DNA of 64,000 nt. Origin: Nonomuraea helvata (GTDB lineage: Bacteria; Actinomycetota; Actinomycetes; Streptosporangiales; Streptosporangiaceae). The stretch covers positions 992,001 to 1,056,000 of the forward strand of contig NZ_BAAAXV010000008.1 in NCBI RefSeq assembly GCF_039535785.1. The letters are read 5' to 3'. Shown in pieces: positions 16,340-24,955 of this stretch. The position numbers and the translations under genes were made by a program. Position 1 is the stretch's first letter, and each line of letters begins with the position of its first letter. Below the pieces are notes generated by a model. That model was not told where the DNA came from, searched no databases, and worked only from the letters and a program-made list of their open reading frames with translations.

Positions 16340-17113
16340 ATGGACGCGACACACCTGCTCGACATCGCCACCGAGGCGGCCAGAGCCGTCGGCCCGCGGC
16401 TGCGCAAGGCGTTCAGATCCCGGCCCGACGTGGCCACCAAGAGCGACTTCCACGACCCCGTGACCGAGCACGACCGGGCCGCGGAGGAGACCATCCGCGC
16501 GGTCATCACCGCCCGCCTGCCCGAGAGCGCGATCGTCGGCGAGGAGGGCGGCTCCACCGGCTCAGGAGACCTCGTCTGGTACGTCGACCCCATTGACGGC
16601 ACCGCGAACTTCGCCACCGGGCTGCCGTTCTTCTGCGTGTCCATCGCCGCCGCCGTGCGCGGCGAACTGGTGGCCGGTGTGGTGTACGACCCCGTACGCG
16701 AGGACGAGTTCAGCGCCACCACGGAGGGCGCCTGGTGCAACGGCACGCCGCTGCGCAGCGGGGGAGCCTCGAGCGACCGGGAGGCGATGCTGCTGACGAG
16801 CTACCCGACGCCCCGCGACATGGAGGTGGACGCGGAGGTGGCGCTGCGGCGCTACGGGCGGTTCCTGGCGTCGTTCTCCGCCGTGCGCCGGCCGGGCAGC
16901 GCCGCGCTCACGCTCGCGCACGTGGCCGCCGGCTGGTCGGACGCCGCGTACGGCACCCGGGCCCATCCCTGGGACGTGGCGGCGGGTGCGCTGCTGGTGC
17001 GCCAGGCCGGCGGCGTTTACCTCGGCGATCCGCTGGTCCAGGGCGACTATCTGGCCCATGTGGGCGGGTTCGACCTGGACGGCTCGGTGCTGGCCGAGGT
17101 GGCGCCCAGATGA
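16340..17113 (+). CDS. Inositol-monophosphatase-family phosphatase
   Basis: A 257-residue Mg-dependent sugar-phosphate phosphatase. The metal-binding motifs are clear: GEEGG (Glu, about residue 66), WYVDPIDGTANF (Asp-x-Ile-Asp-Gly-Thr, about 79-90) and, near the C-terminus, AHPWDVAAGALLVRQAGG. The family acts on inositol-1-phosphate, histidinol phosphate or related substrates; sequence alone does not decide. ATG 16340 is chosen for GGAGAAGAC directly upstream; an in-frame GTG/ATG at 16298/16301 has no ribosome site. It is probably monocistronic. Confidence 0.88.
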   Translation: MDATHLLDIATEAARAVGPRLRKAFRSRPDVATKSDFHDPVTEHDRAAEETIRAVITARLPESAIVGEEGGSTGSGDLVWYVDPIDGTANFATGLPFFCVSIAAAVRGELVAGVVYDPVREDEFSATTEGAWCNGTPLRSGGASSDREAMLLTSYPTPRDMEVDAEVALRRYGRFLASFSAVRRPGSAALTLAHVAAGWSDAAYGTRAHPWDVAAGALLVRQAGGVYLGDPLVQGDYLAHVGGFDLDGSVLAEVAPR

Positions 17114-17155
17114 GGTGGCCGCTGGGGTGAGGTGGCGCCTGCCTGGGCCACAGGG

Positions 17156-17857
17156 TCAGCGGATGAGCGGGGCCAGCTCGGCCAGCGTGGTGATGCGGGG
17201 GAAGCCGGCGGGCGCGGGCTCGGCACCGAGCCGGTCGAGCCAGACCGACCGCATCCCGGTCGGCGCCGGCCCCGTCACGTCCTTGTCCACGTCGTCGCCC
17301 ACCAGCAGCACCTCTTCCGGCGCCAGCCCGAGCGCCGCCGCCGCGCCCGTGTACGCGGCGGGCGACGGCTTGAAGTGGCCGCCCAGCACCTCGCCCGTCA
17401 GTACCGGCCCGACCAGCCCGGCCAGCCCGATCGCGTGGACCTTCGCCTCCTGCAGCCGCTGCGTCCCGTTCGTCAGCACCCCGAGGGTGAGCCCGTCCAG
17501 CTCCGCCAGCGCCTGCGTCACGTCGCGGTGGGCCGTCCAGTTCTGCCGGTAGCGTTCGGAGAAGTCCGCGTAGGCCGCGTCCAGATCGACGGGCGCCGGC
17601 ACGGCCAGCTCCTGGCAGAGCGCGCGCAGGCGGAGCCGCCGCTGCTCCTGCAGCGAGCACGTGCCCGCGTGCCACATCGCCAGGTACGGCCCCTCCAGCC
17701 CGGCCCAGAGCACGGCCACCTCGTCCAGGCGCGGGTGGCCGGGCGAGTGCGCCGACACCCAGGCGACGATCGCGGCGTCGGCGGCGCCCCGGTGGTCGAG
17801 CAGCGTGTCGTCCAGGTCGAACAGCACGCCCTTGATGCCCGGCAGGGCCACGGTCAC
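17156..17857 (-). CDS. HAD-superfamily phosphatase
   Basis: A 233-residue HAD hydrolase with all four motifs: DLDDTLLDH (nucleophile Asp14, acid/base Asp16), LTNG (Thr, about residue 129), Lys in HFKPSP (about 164) and GDDVDKDV (about 190). The insertion between motifs I and II is an alpha-helical C1 cap, so the likely substrates are small phosphorylated metabolites. The gene is convergent with the inositol-phosphatase gene, 42 bp apart, and is probably transcribed alone. Confidence 0.88.
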   Translation of the reverse strand: MTVALPGIKGVLFDLDDTLLDHRGAADAAIVAWVSAHSPGHPRLDEVAVLWAGLEGPYLAMWHAGTCSLQEQRRLRLRALCQELAVPAPVDLDAAYADFSERYRQNWTAHRDVTQALAELDGLTLGVLTNGTQRLQEAKVHAIGLAGLVGPVLTGEVLGGHFKPSPAAYTGAAAALGLAPEEVLLVGDDVDKDVTGPAPTGMRSVWLDRLGAEPAPAGFPRITTLAELAPLIR

Positions 17858-17979
17858 GGCCGGCCTCCGGGGGTGGACGAGATGGCGGCGGCGCTCCTAT
17901 GGCGGCGGCCGTCGGCGAGGCTCCGGTGGGGAAGGGACATGCTGCCCATCTTAGGAGGAAGCGGCCCCGCGCCCGGGAG

Positions 17980-18639
17980 TCAGTGCTGCTTGCGGAAGTC
18001 CCCGGCCCGGCGCACGTGATCGATCATGATGCGTTCGGCGGTCTCGGCGTCGCCGGACTCCAGGGCGGCCAGGATGCCTTCGTGCGCCTCGAGCTGCGCC
18101 TTGACCTGGGTGTCGTCCAGCCACAGCGACGCCTCGGCGGGCACGGGGAAGCTGTTGCGCACCGACCTGGCGTGCTCGCCCAGGAAGGCGGGGCCGCCGA
18201 TGTCCACGATGCGCAGGTGGAAGCGCCTGCTCTGATCCCCCAGCCGGTCGTGCCGGCCGTGCGCGGCGTCGTCGGCCATCGCGGCGTGCAGCTCGCGCAG
18301 CCCGGCCAGCTCCTCGGGGGTGATCTTCTCCGCCGCCAGGCGCGCCCCCAGACCCTCGACCACCGCGCGCAGGCCGTAGTACTCGGCCAGGGCCTCGTCG
18401 CCGAGGTCCACGACGGTCGCGCCGTGATGCGCCTCGTAGCTGATCAGCCGGTCCTTCTCCAGCCTGCGCAGCGCCTCGCGCACGGGCGTGACCGAGACAC
18501 CCAGCCGGCGGGCCACCTCCCCGGCCCGCAGCGCCGTGCCGCCCGGGATCCGCCCGGTACGGATCTCGTCGAGCAGCACGCTGTAGACGTAATCGGCCTT
18601 GCTCATGGGCGGCCGCGGCTCCGTGGGAGACATGCCCAT
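17980..18639 (-). CDS. GntR-family regulator with FCD domain (FadR subfamily)
   Basis: A 219-residue regulator. The winged helix (residues about 13-75, VARRLGVSVTPVREALRRLE) is followed by an all-helical FCD effector domain whose metal/ligand-binding Asp/His pattern is partly visible (RRFHLRIVDI, HEGILAALESGDAETAERIMIDH split over two helices). FCD regulators sense organic acids. It is divergent from a CoA-transferase/CitE operon across 62 bp and is its likely regulator. Start choices are 18639, 18633 or 18606. Confidence 0.88.
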   Translation of the reverse strand: MGMSPTEPRPPMSKADYVYSVLLDEIRTGRIPGGTALRAGEVARRLGVSVTPVREALRRLEKDRLISYEAHHGATVVDLGDEALAEYYGLRAVVEGLGARLAAEKITPEELAGLRELHAAMADDAAHGRHDRLGDQSRRFHLRIVDIGGPAFLGEHARSVRNSFPVPAEASLWLDDTQVKAQLEAHEGILAALESGDAETAERIMIDHVRRAGDFRKQH

Positions 18640-18683
18640 AAGTGTCTCGCAGATCGGTCAGCTGGTTGACCTATGACATATTT

Positions 18684-18691
18684 CTTATAAG
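18684..18691. promoter_or_regulatory. Candidate FadR-type operator in the divergent promoter
   Basis: CTTATAAG is a perfect palindrome inside an unusually AT-rich 35-bp patch between the divergent GntR and CoA-transferase genes. It ends 10 bp before the CoA-transferase ATG, a position suited to repression. Confidence 0.4.
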
Positions 18692-18701
18692 TTACATACC
18701 C

Positions 18702-19889
18702 ATGACGAGCCTCGCCGACCTGCGGGTCATCGACGCGGCGACGCTGTTCGCCGGTCCCTCCGCCGCGATGATGCTGGGCGACTTCGGCGCCGACGTGATC
18801 AAAATCGAGCACCCCCGGCGCGGCGACCCCTCGCGCGGGCACGGCGCCTCCCTGAACGGGGTGGGGCTGTGGTGGAAGACGCTCTCGCGCAACAAGCGCA
18901 CCGCGGCCGTGGACCTGTCGCAGGCCGAAGGGCAGGAGATCCTGCGCCGCCTGGCCGAGCGGTCCGACGTGCTGATCGAGAACTTCCGCCCCGGCACCCT
19001 GGAGCGGTGGAACCTCGCCCCGGAAGACCTCCTCAAGGTCAATCCGCGGCTGATCGTGGCGAGGATGACCGGGTTCGGGCAGTTCGGGCCGATGGCCAAG
19101 CAGCCGGGGTTCGGGACGCTGGCCGAGGCCATGAGCGGGTTCGCGGCCATGACCGGGGAACCCGACGGGCCGCCCACGCTGCCGCCGCTGGCCCTGGCCG
19201 ACGGCATCGCGGGTCTCGCCATGTCGTACGCGATCATGGTGGCCCTGCGCGCCCGTGAGCGGACCGGCCGCGGGCAGGTCATCGACCTGGCGATCATCGA
19301 GCCCATCATGGGCCTGCTCGGGCCGCAGATGACCGCGTACAAGGCGCTCGGGGTGGTGCCGCGGCGGACCGGCAACCGGTCCAGCAGCAACGCGCCGCGC
19401 AACACGTACCGGACCCGCGACGGGCGGTGGCTGGCCGTCTCCACCAGCGCCCAGCCCATCGCCGAGCGGGTGGTCACCCTGGTGGGGCGGCCCGACCTGG
19501 TCGCGCAGCCGTGGTTCGCCAGCGGGCACGGGCGCGTGCAGCACGTGGACGAGCTGGACGAGGCGGTCGCCTCCTGGATCGCCGAGCGGGACGCCGAGGA
19601 GGTCATCGCCCGTTTCGAGGAGGTGCAGGCCGCCGTCGCACCCATCTACGACGTCAGTGACATCGCCGAGGACCCGCAGTACGCGGCGCTCGGGACGTTC
19701 CAGGAGGTGCCCGACGAGGAGCTCGGCCCGCTCACCATGCAGAACGTCTTCTTCCGCCTGTCGGACACGCCCGGGGAGATCCGCTGGCCGGGGCGGCGGC
19801 TCGGGCGCGACACCGACGAGGTGCTCGGCGAGCTCGACTACCCGGACGAGCGGATCGCCGCCCTGCGCGAGGCCGGGGTGATCGCGTGA
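18702..19889 (+). CDS. Family III CoA-transferase (CaiB/BaiF/Frc type)
   Basis: A 395-residue enzyme that moves CoA between carboxylic acids. The first Rossmann half begins LRVIDAATLFAGPSAAMMLGDF and has IKIEHPRRGDP; ENFRPGTLERW and MTGFGQFGP follow. The catalytic Asp probably lies in LALADGIAGL (about residue 167). The C-terminal part ends GRRLGRDTDEVL, normal for the family. The start is ATG 18702, after the palindromic operator. Coupling to a CitE-like lyase by a 4-bp overlap suggests that an acid is activated as a CoA ester and then cleaved. Confidence 0.9.
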   Translation: MTSLADLRVIDAATLFAGPSAAMMLGDFGADVIKIEHPRRGDPSRGHGASLNGVGLWWKTLSRNKRTAAVDLSQAEGQEILRRLAERSDVLIENFRPGTLERWNLAPEDLLKVNPRLIVARMTGFGQFGPMAKQPGFGTLAEAMSGFAAMTGEPDGPPTLPPLALADGIAGLAMSYAIMVALRARERTGRGQVIDLAIIEPIMGLLGPQMTAYKALGVVPRRTGNRSSSNAPRNTYRTRDGRWLAVSTSAQPIAERVVTLVGRPDLVAQPWFASGHGRVQHVDELDEAVASWIAERDAEEVIARFEEVQAAVAPIYDVSDIAEDPQYAALGTFQEVPDEELGPLTMQNVFFRLSDTPGEIRWPGRRLGRDTDEVLGELDYPDERIAALREAGVIA

Positions 19890-20758
19890 ACACCCCCGTG
19901 ACCTGGCTGTACGTGCCCGGTGACCGGCCCGAGCGGTTCGACAAGGCCGTCGGCTCGGGGGCGGACGTGGTCATCATCGACCTGGAGGACGCGGTCGCGC
20001 CCGCCCGCAAGGACGAGGCCCGCGCCAACGCCGTCGCCTACCTGCGCGCCCGCCCGGACGCCCGCGTCGCCGTGCACGTACGCGTCAACGACCTGGGCTC
20101 CGAGCGCGGGCGGGCCGACCTCGAGGCCGTCGGGGACCTCGCCGACGGCGTGCGGCTGCCCAAGGTGGAGTCGGCCGCCGTGCTCGACGCGGTCACCGGC
20201 GCCCCCGCGTACGCGCTGCTGGAGTCGGCGGCCGGGATCCTCGCGGCCCGGGAGATCGCGGCGCACCCCAAGGTGGCCGGCGTCGCGCTCGGCGAGCAGG
20301 ACCTCGCCGCCGAGCTGGCCGTCACCGACGAGCGGGCCATGGACCACCTCAGACTCCAGGTGGTCCTCGCCGCCGCCGCGGCGGGACTGCCGCCGCTGCC
20401 CATGTCCGTCTTCCCGAACGTCAAGGACGAGGCCGGGCTGCTCGCCTCCTGCCTGGCGGGCCGCGCGCTCGGCCTGTTCGGCAGGACCGCGATCCATCCT
20501 CGCCAGATCCCCGTGATCAGGCGCGCGTTCCGCCCCTCCGAGGAGGAGGCGGCCAGGGCGGCCGAGATCGTCGAGGCGGCCGAACAGGCCGAGCGGTCGG
20601 GCGCCGGCGCGGTCGCCCTGCCCGACGGACGCTTCGTGGACGCCCCCATCGTGGCCAGGGCCCGCCGCACGCTCGCCCTGGCCCACCGGCTGGCCGATCC
20701 GCCCCCAAGCGCCGAACCGCCCGGGCGTGCGAGCGACCGGTTCAGCGGTATCTCATGA
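19886..20758 (+). CDS. CitE-like lyase (HpcH/HpaI family)
   Basis: A 290-residue TIM-barrel C-C lyase related to citrate lyase beta subunit and malyl/citramalyl-CoA lyases. It shows YVPGDRPERFDKA (phosphate/CoA-binding start), IDLEDAVAP (metal-side Asp/Glu), VRVNDLG, RLPKVESA, ALLESAAGILA, GEQDLAAEL and the C-terminal FGRTAIHPRQIPVI. The GTG start overlaps the CoA-transferase stop as GTGA. Together they resemble pairs that form and cleave malyl-, citramalyl- or similar CoA esters; the exact substrate cannot be read from sequence. Confidence 0.88.
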   Translation: MNTPVTWLYVPGDRPERFDKAVGSGADVVIIDLEDAVAPARKDEARANAVAYLRARPDARVAVHVRVNDLGSERGRADLEAVGDLADGVRLPKVESAAVLDAVTGAPAYALLESAAGILAAREIAAHPKVAGVALGEQDLAAELAVTDERAMDHLRLQVVLAAAAAGLPPLPMSVFPNVKDEAGLLASCLAGRALGLFGRTAIHPRQIPVIRRAFRPSEEEAARAAEIVEAAEQAERSGAGAVALPDGRFVDAPIVARARRTLALAHRLADPPPSAEPPGRASDRFSGIS

Positions 20759-20821
20759 AAAGACCAAGTCGGCGCGAGGATGATCGCCGGGCAGGCGTGG
20801 GGACCAGTGCGGTCACCGCGA

Positions 20822-20840
20822 CCCCGCCAATCGGGCGGGG
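20822..20840. terminator. Bidirectional terminator hairpin
   Basis: CCCCGCC and GGCGGGG form a 7-bp stem around a 5-nt loop (AATCG), between the convergent citE-like and tetR genes. There is no T-tract. Confidence 0.5.
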
Positions 20841-20895
20841 ACGGTGTTCGTGTGCAACAACCCAGGCGACCGGGCTGCTGGAAGGCCGGCGAGGA

Positions 20896-21531
20896 CTAGG
20901 ACGGGTACCAGCGGACCGACAGCTCCTCGTCCACCGGAGCAGGCCCCGGCAGGTCCCGGTGGACCGGTGGGATCCGCAGCGAGTCCATCACCAGGGCCAG
21001 GTAACGGTGGCGCAGCTGGGAGGTGCGCTCCTCGCCGCCGAGCTTGATCGAGGCCATCTGCTCGAACAGCAGCGCGATGTCCGCCACCGTCACGTCCGGC
21101 CGCAGCACGCCGGCCGCCACGGCACGGCGGTGGACCTCGGTGGCCAGCTCCGAGGCCCTGACCGCGTCGCGGCCCAGCTCCTCGGTCGGCGTGAACGTGC
21201 CCGCCAGCTTGATCGTCAGTGAATTGGTGTCGGCGTCGACGATGCCGCGCATGTAGCCGGCGAACGCCTCCCAGGGGTCGCCGTCGTCGGCCAGAGCCCG
21301 CTCTGCGACCTCGATGTAGAGCTTGAGTCCGTCGCCGCACAGCTTCTGCAGCAGTGCCTCCTTGCTGGGGTAGCGGCGGTAGAGTGCGCTGATCCCGACG
21401 CCCGCCTTCTCGGCCACGGCGGCGATGGGCGCGCCGGGATCGGCGGTGAAGACCGCCCGCGCCGCCTGCAGGATCAACTCGTCGTTGCGGGCCGCCTGCG
21501 CCTTGCGGCCACTCATGGGTGCGCTCGTCAT
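20896..21531 (-). CDS. TetR-family regulator
   Basis: A 211-residue repressor. The N-terminal helix-turn-helix (about residues 20-60) contains IAAVAEKAGVGISALYRRYP, and the rest is a helical ligand domain without recognisable specificity. It is divergent from the sugar-type ABC importer operon, with 116 bp between start codons that contain a clear inverted repeat. It probably controls the importer and itself. Confidence 0.9.
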   Translation of the reverse strand: MTSAPMSGRKAQAARNDELILQAARAVFTADPGAPIAAVAEKAGVGISALYRRYPSKEALLQKLCGDGLKLYIEVAERALADDGDPWEAFAGYMRGIVDADTNSLTIKLAGTFTPTEELGRDAVRASELATEVHRRAVAAGVLRPDVTVADIALLFEQMASIKLGGEERTSQLRHRYLALVMDSLRIPPVHRDLPGPAPVDEELSVRWYPS

Positions 21532-21534
21532 ATC

Positions 21535-21580
21535 CCCATCATATCGGAACGTATGGTTCCGTTCTATGGGGGATAGTCAG
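21535..21580. promoter_or_regulatory. TetR operator between tetR and the sugar ABC operon
   Basis: The core CGGAAC-GTATG-GTTCCG (21545-21561) has perfect 6-bp arms. Outside it CCCCAT (21535-21540) and ATGGGG (about 21575-21580) form a second, wider pair. The symmetry is centred in the divergent intergenic region, as expected for a TetR dimer or dimer pair. Confidence 0.55.
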
Positions 21581-21647
21581 CATGTCTATACATAGAGATG
21601 ATATTGGGGTACAACCGGGGCGAGCCCGTTGGTCTTGGAGGTGTCCT

Positions 21648-22640
21648 ATGAGACGTACCCCGATCGTGCTGGCCCTGCTGGGCGCGCTCACCGTCGCCGG
21701 CTGCTCCTCCTCGGGAGGGCAGAGCGCGCAGAGCGCCCCGGCGAGCTCCGCCGCCGCGCTCCAAGGACAGGAGGCCCCCGCGAGCGCCACCTACGCCGTC
21801 ATCACCCACGCCTCGCCGGGCGACTCCTTCTGGGACGTGGTCAAGAACGGCGCCGAGGCCGCGGGCAAGCAGTACGGCGTGAAGGTCACCTACCAGGGCG
21901 ACGGCGACCCCGCCAAACAGTCGCAGCTCATCGACCAGGCCGTCTCGGAGAAGGTGGACGGCATCGTGGTCTCCATGGCCAACCCCGACGCGCTGAAGGA
22001 GGCCATCGGCAAGGCCGTCACGGCCAAGATCCCGGTCATCACCATCAACTCGGGCGCCGACTCGTCCAAGGCGTTCGGCGCCATCACCCACGTGGGCCAG
22101 TCGGAGGAGGTGGCCGGGCGCGGCGCGGGCGAGCAGCTCAAGGCCGCCGGCGTCACCAAGCTGCTGTGCGTCATCCACGAGGCCGGCAACGTCGGCCTCG
22201 ACCAGCGCTGCAAGGGCGCCGAGCAGACGCTGGGCGGCACGGTCGAGCGGCTGCAGGTGGATGTGAGCAACCTGGCCGACGTCACCTCCAAGGTCACCGC
22301 CAAGCTCCAGTCGGACAAGCAGGTCAACGGCGTGCTCGCGCTCAACCCGGCCGTCGCGGTCGCCGCCAGGGACGCGATCAAGGACGCGGGGTCGCAGGTG
22401 AAGCTGGCCACGTTCGACCTGTCGGCCGACGTGGTGTCCGCGATCAAGGACGGGGACATCCTGTTCGCCGTGGACCAGCAGCAGTACCTGCAGGGTTACC
22501 TGCCGATCACGTTCCTCAACCTGTACAAGAACAACCTCAACGCCGTCGGCGGCGGGCTGCCCGTCAACACCGGCCCGGGCTTCGTGACCAAGGACAACGC
22601 CGACCAGGTGGCCAAGCTGGCCGAGGCGGGCACGCGATGA
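21648..22640 (+). CDS. Sugar-binding lipoprotein of ABC importer (ribose/inositol type)
   Basis: A 330-residue periplasmic-binding-protein fold lipoprotein. The lipobox LTVAGC gives the modified Cys about residue 18, followed by a Ser/Ala-rich linker. The two lobes contain ITHASPGDSFWDVVKNGAE, GIVVSMANPDAL, ITINSG and LATFDLSADVVSAI, characteristic of the RbsB/XylF-like group. The start at 21648 has GGAGG seven bases upstream. It is the first gene of a three-gene operon with ATGA coupling to the permease. The ligand is a sugar or polyol, not further defined. Confidence 0.9.
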   Translation: MRRTPIVLALLGALTVAGCSSSGGQSAQSAPASSAAALQGQEAPASATYAVITHASPGDSFWDVVKNGAEAAGKQYGVKVTYQGDGDPAKQSQLIDQAVSEKVDGIVVSMANPDALKEAIGKAVTAKIPVITINSGADSSKAFGAITHVGQSEEVAGRGAGEQLKAAGVTKLLCVIHEAGNVGLDQRCKGAEQTLGGTVERLQVDVSNLADVTSKVTAKLQSDKQVNGVLALNPAVAVAARDAIKDAGSQVKLATFDLSADVVSAIKDGDILFAVDQQQYLQGYLPITFLNLYKNNLNAVGGGLPVNTGPGFVTKDNADQVAKLAEAGTR

Positions 22641-23668
22641 CGATCGCGGCCGACGAGCGGGTCACCGACGTCGGCCTGGCCCGCCGCCTGCTGATCAGGC
22701 CCGAGCTGGGCGCGGTGGTCGGCCTGGTCGTGGTGTTCGTGTTCTTCGCCTCCCAGTCGCCGGTGTTCCGGTCGCCGGCCGGCATCGCGAACTGGCTCGA
22801 CCCGGCCGCCACGCTCGGCATCATGGCGGTCGCGGTCGCGCTGCTGATGATCGGCGGCGAGTTCGACCTGTCGGCGGGCGTGCTGACCGGCACGAGCGGG
22901 CTGATCCTCGTCACGCTGGCCACCCGCTTCGGGTTCGACGTGTGGACGGCCATGCTGGTCGGGCTGGTGGTGGCGCTGGGCATCGGGTTCGCCAACGGCC
23001 TGGTCGTCACCAGGACCAGGCTGCCCAGCTTCATCGTCACGCTGGGCACGTTCCTCATGCTCCAAGGAGTCAACCTCGGCGTCACCAAGGCGATCACCGG
23101 GACCGTGCAGGTCAGCGGCCTGCGCCGGGCCGCCGGGTTCGAGGGCGCGAACGCGGTCTTCGCGGGGACCGTCGAGATCGGCGGCACCTCGTTCCGGGTG
23201 GCGATCCTGTGGTGGGTCCTGGCGACCGCCGTGGCCACCTGGGTGCTCATGCGCTCCAAGGCCGGCAACTGGATCTTCGCGGTGGGCGGCAACGAGCAGG
23301 CCGCCCGCGCGGTCGGCGTGCCCGCCGCCCGTACGAAGATCGCGCTCTTCATGACCACGGCGTTCGCCGCCTGGCTGGTCGGCTCGATCCTGGCGCTGCG
23401 CTACACGTCCGTCCAGGCCAACATCGGTATCGGGCAGGAGTTCATCTACATCATCGCCGCCGTCATCGGCGGCTGCCTGCTCACCGGCGGGTACGGCTCC
23501 GCCGTCGGGGCGGCCATCGGCGCGGTCATCTTCGGCATGGCCGACAAGGGCATCGTCTTCCTGGGCTGGAACGCCGACTGGTTCAAGTTCTTCCTGGGCG
23601 CGATGCTGCTGCTGGCGACGCTGGCCAACCGCCTGGTCAGGCGGTACGCCGAGGAGGTGAAGCATTGA
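22637..23668 (+). CDS. Sugar ABC permease (RbsC/FrcC type)
   Basis: A 343-residue permease with 8-10 hydrophobic segments. Family signatures are MIGGEFDLSAG (near residue 75), SFIVTLGTFLMLQG and the EAA-like coupling segment AARAVGVPAARTK; the C-terminal half has GGCLLTGGYGSAVGAAIGA. It begins at the ATG overlapping the binding-protein stop. It would form a homodimeric channel with the following ATPase. Confidence 0.92.
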   Translation: MTIAADERVTDVGLARRLLIRPELGAVVGLVVVFVFFASQSPVFRSPAGIANWLDPAATLGIMAVAVALLMIGGEFDLSAGVLTGTSGLILVTLATRFGFDVWTAMLVGLVVALGIGFANGLVVTRTRLPSFIVTLGTFLMLQGVNLGVTKAITGTVQVSGLRRAAGFEGANAVFAGTVEIGGTSFRVAILWWVLATAVATWVLMRSKAGNWIFAVGGNEQAARAVGVPAARTKIALFMTTAFAAWLVGSILALRYTSVQANIGIGQEFIYIIAAVIGGCLLTGGYGSAVGAAIGAVIFGMADKGIVFLGWNADWFKFFLGAMLLLATLANRLVRRYAEEVKH

Positions 23669-24420
23669 TACTCGAGACCAGGGGCATCGGCAAGACGTTC
23701 GGCTCGGTGCTGGCGCTGCGCGAGGTGTCGATGGGCGTGCGCGCCGGCGAGGTCACCTGCGTGCTCGGCGACAACGGTGCGGGCAAGTCCACGCTCATCA
23801 AGATCCTCGCCGGGGTGCACCGGCACGACGCGGGCACGTTCCTGGTGGACGGGCAGGAGGTGCGCTTCGCCAGTCCGCGCGACGCGCTCGACCGCGGCAT
23901 CGCCACGGTCTACCAGGACCTGGCGATGATCCCGCTCATGTCGGTCTGGCGTAACTTCTTCCTCGGCTCCGAACCCCGGAAGGGCCTCGCCTTCGACGTG
24001 GCCCAGGCGCGGCGCGTGGCGCGCGAGGAGCTGCGGGCCATGGGCATCGACATCCGCGATGTGGACCAGCCGGTCGGCACGCTGTCCGGCGGCGAGCGGC
24101 AGTCGGTGGCCATCGCCAGGGCCGTCCACTTCGGCGCCCGCGTCCTCATCCTCGACGAGCCCACCTCCGCGCTCGGCGTCAAACAGGCCGGCGTCGTGCT
24201 GCGCTACATCGCCAGGGCCCGCGACCGCGGGCTCGGCGTCGTGTTCATCACCCACAACCCCCACCACGCCTACCCGGTGGGGGACCGGTTCCTGCTGCTC
24301 AACCGGGGCGCCAGCCTGGGCGAGTACGGCAGGGCCGACATCACCCCGCAGGAGCTGACCTCCCTCATGGCGGGCGGGGCGGAGCTGGAGGAGCTGGCGC
24401 ACGAGCTGCGGCGGGAGTGA
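23665..24420 (+). CDS. Sugar ABC ATPase, single-domain (FrcA type)
   Basis: A 251-residue ATPase with Walker A GDNGAGKST, Q-loop TVYQDLAM, signature LSGGERQSV, Walker B VLILDEPTSALG and the switch His in FITHNPHHAYPVGD. Unlike RbsA/XylG it has only one nucleotide domain, as in FrcA. It starts at TTG 23665, which overlaps the permease stop (TTGA) and is preceded by a strong GAGGAGGTG. No sugar-metabolism gene follows, so the imported compound must be processed elsewhere. Confidence 0.92.
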   Translation: MILETRGIGKTFGSVLALREVSMGVRAGEVTCVLGDNGAGKSTLIKILAGVHRHDAGTFLVDGQEVRFASPRDALDRGIATVYQDLAMIPLMSVWRNFFLGSEPRKGLAFDVAQARRVAREELRAMGIDIRDVDQPVGTLSGGERQSVAIARAVHFGARVLILDEPTSALGVKQAGVVLRYIARARDRGLGVVFITHNPHHAYPVGDRFLLLNRGASLGEYGRADITPQELTSLMAGGAELEELAHELRRE

Positions 24421-24512
24421 ATTTTTGGCCAGAACTTGACGATTTCTGGCGGTGGACTGGGGGCGCAAAAAGGCACAAATCCCTTACATGTACCTGCACC
24501 CGGGAGGTCACC

Positions 24513-24584
24513 GTGCGGCAGATCAGGGCGTACTTGATGTACGCGCCCGCGGCGGTGCCCCCAGGACCGTTATTACGCCCTTGA
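24513..24584 (+). CDS. Possible small peptide (23 residues)
   Basis: A GTG at 24513 with an excellent ribosome site (GGGAGG, six bases upstream) opens a 23-residue frame that starts MRQIRAYLMY, is rich in Ala and Pro, and ends at TGA 24582. It lies between the ABC ATPase gene and a long hairpin 7 bp downstream of its stop. It could be a genuine small protein or a leader peptide. It is not recognised, and only the start signal supports it. Confidence 0.4.
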   Translation: MRQIRAYLMYAPAAVPPGPLLRP

Positions 24585-24590
24585 GTCGAG

Positions 24591-24630
24591 CCGCAGGGCG
24601 GGCCGCACAGATCGTTGGCCCGCCCTGCGG
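24591..24630. terminator. Long perfect hairpin
   Basis: CCGCAGGGCGGGCC (24591-24604) pairs perfectly with GGCCCGCCCTGCGG (24617-24630) around a 12-nt loop. It probably terminates the sugar ABC operon and/or the small ORF. Confidence 0.65.
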
Positions 24631-24708
24631 CATGCACCGGTCCGTCGCAATGGGCACCGCCTATGGTGCGGCCAGTACTCGGCTCGCCCCTCGAGGAGCT
24701 GCGCGCGG

Positions 24709-24955
24709 ATCACGCTGTCGTACGAGTTCGGGACGCCGGGGCTGCGCGAACGGGAGCAGGGCGCCATCCGCAACGCGGCCCTCTGCCCCGAGGCGGGCCG
24801 GATCGCGGAGACCACGGCGAACCCGCTGTCGTACCTGCCGGACGGCCAGGCGCCCTGCGCGCCCCGGCCTACGTCGTGCGTCGGTGGGCTTCGACCTGGA
24901 CGACGCCGCCACGCACCTGGCCCTCCAGCTCGCCTGCCGCGTCCTCCGCCGCTGA
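24709..24955 (+). pseudogene. Frameshifted gene remnant, unidentified
   Basis: One frame reads a protein-like stretch (ITLSYEFGTPGLREREQGAI, then RIAETTANPLSYLPDGQAP). About 60 codons later a different frame takes over (VGFDLDDAATHLALQLACRV) and stops at 24955. There is no start codon and the frame changes, so this looks like a decayed gene. The family is not recognised. Confidence 0.4.
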
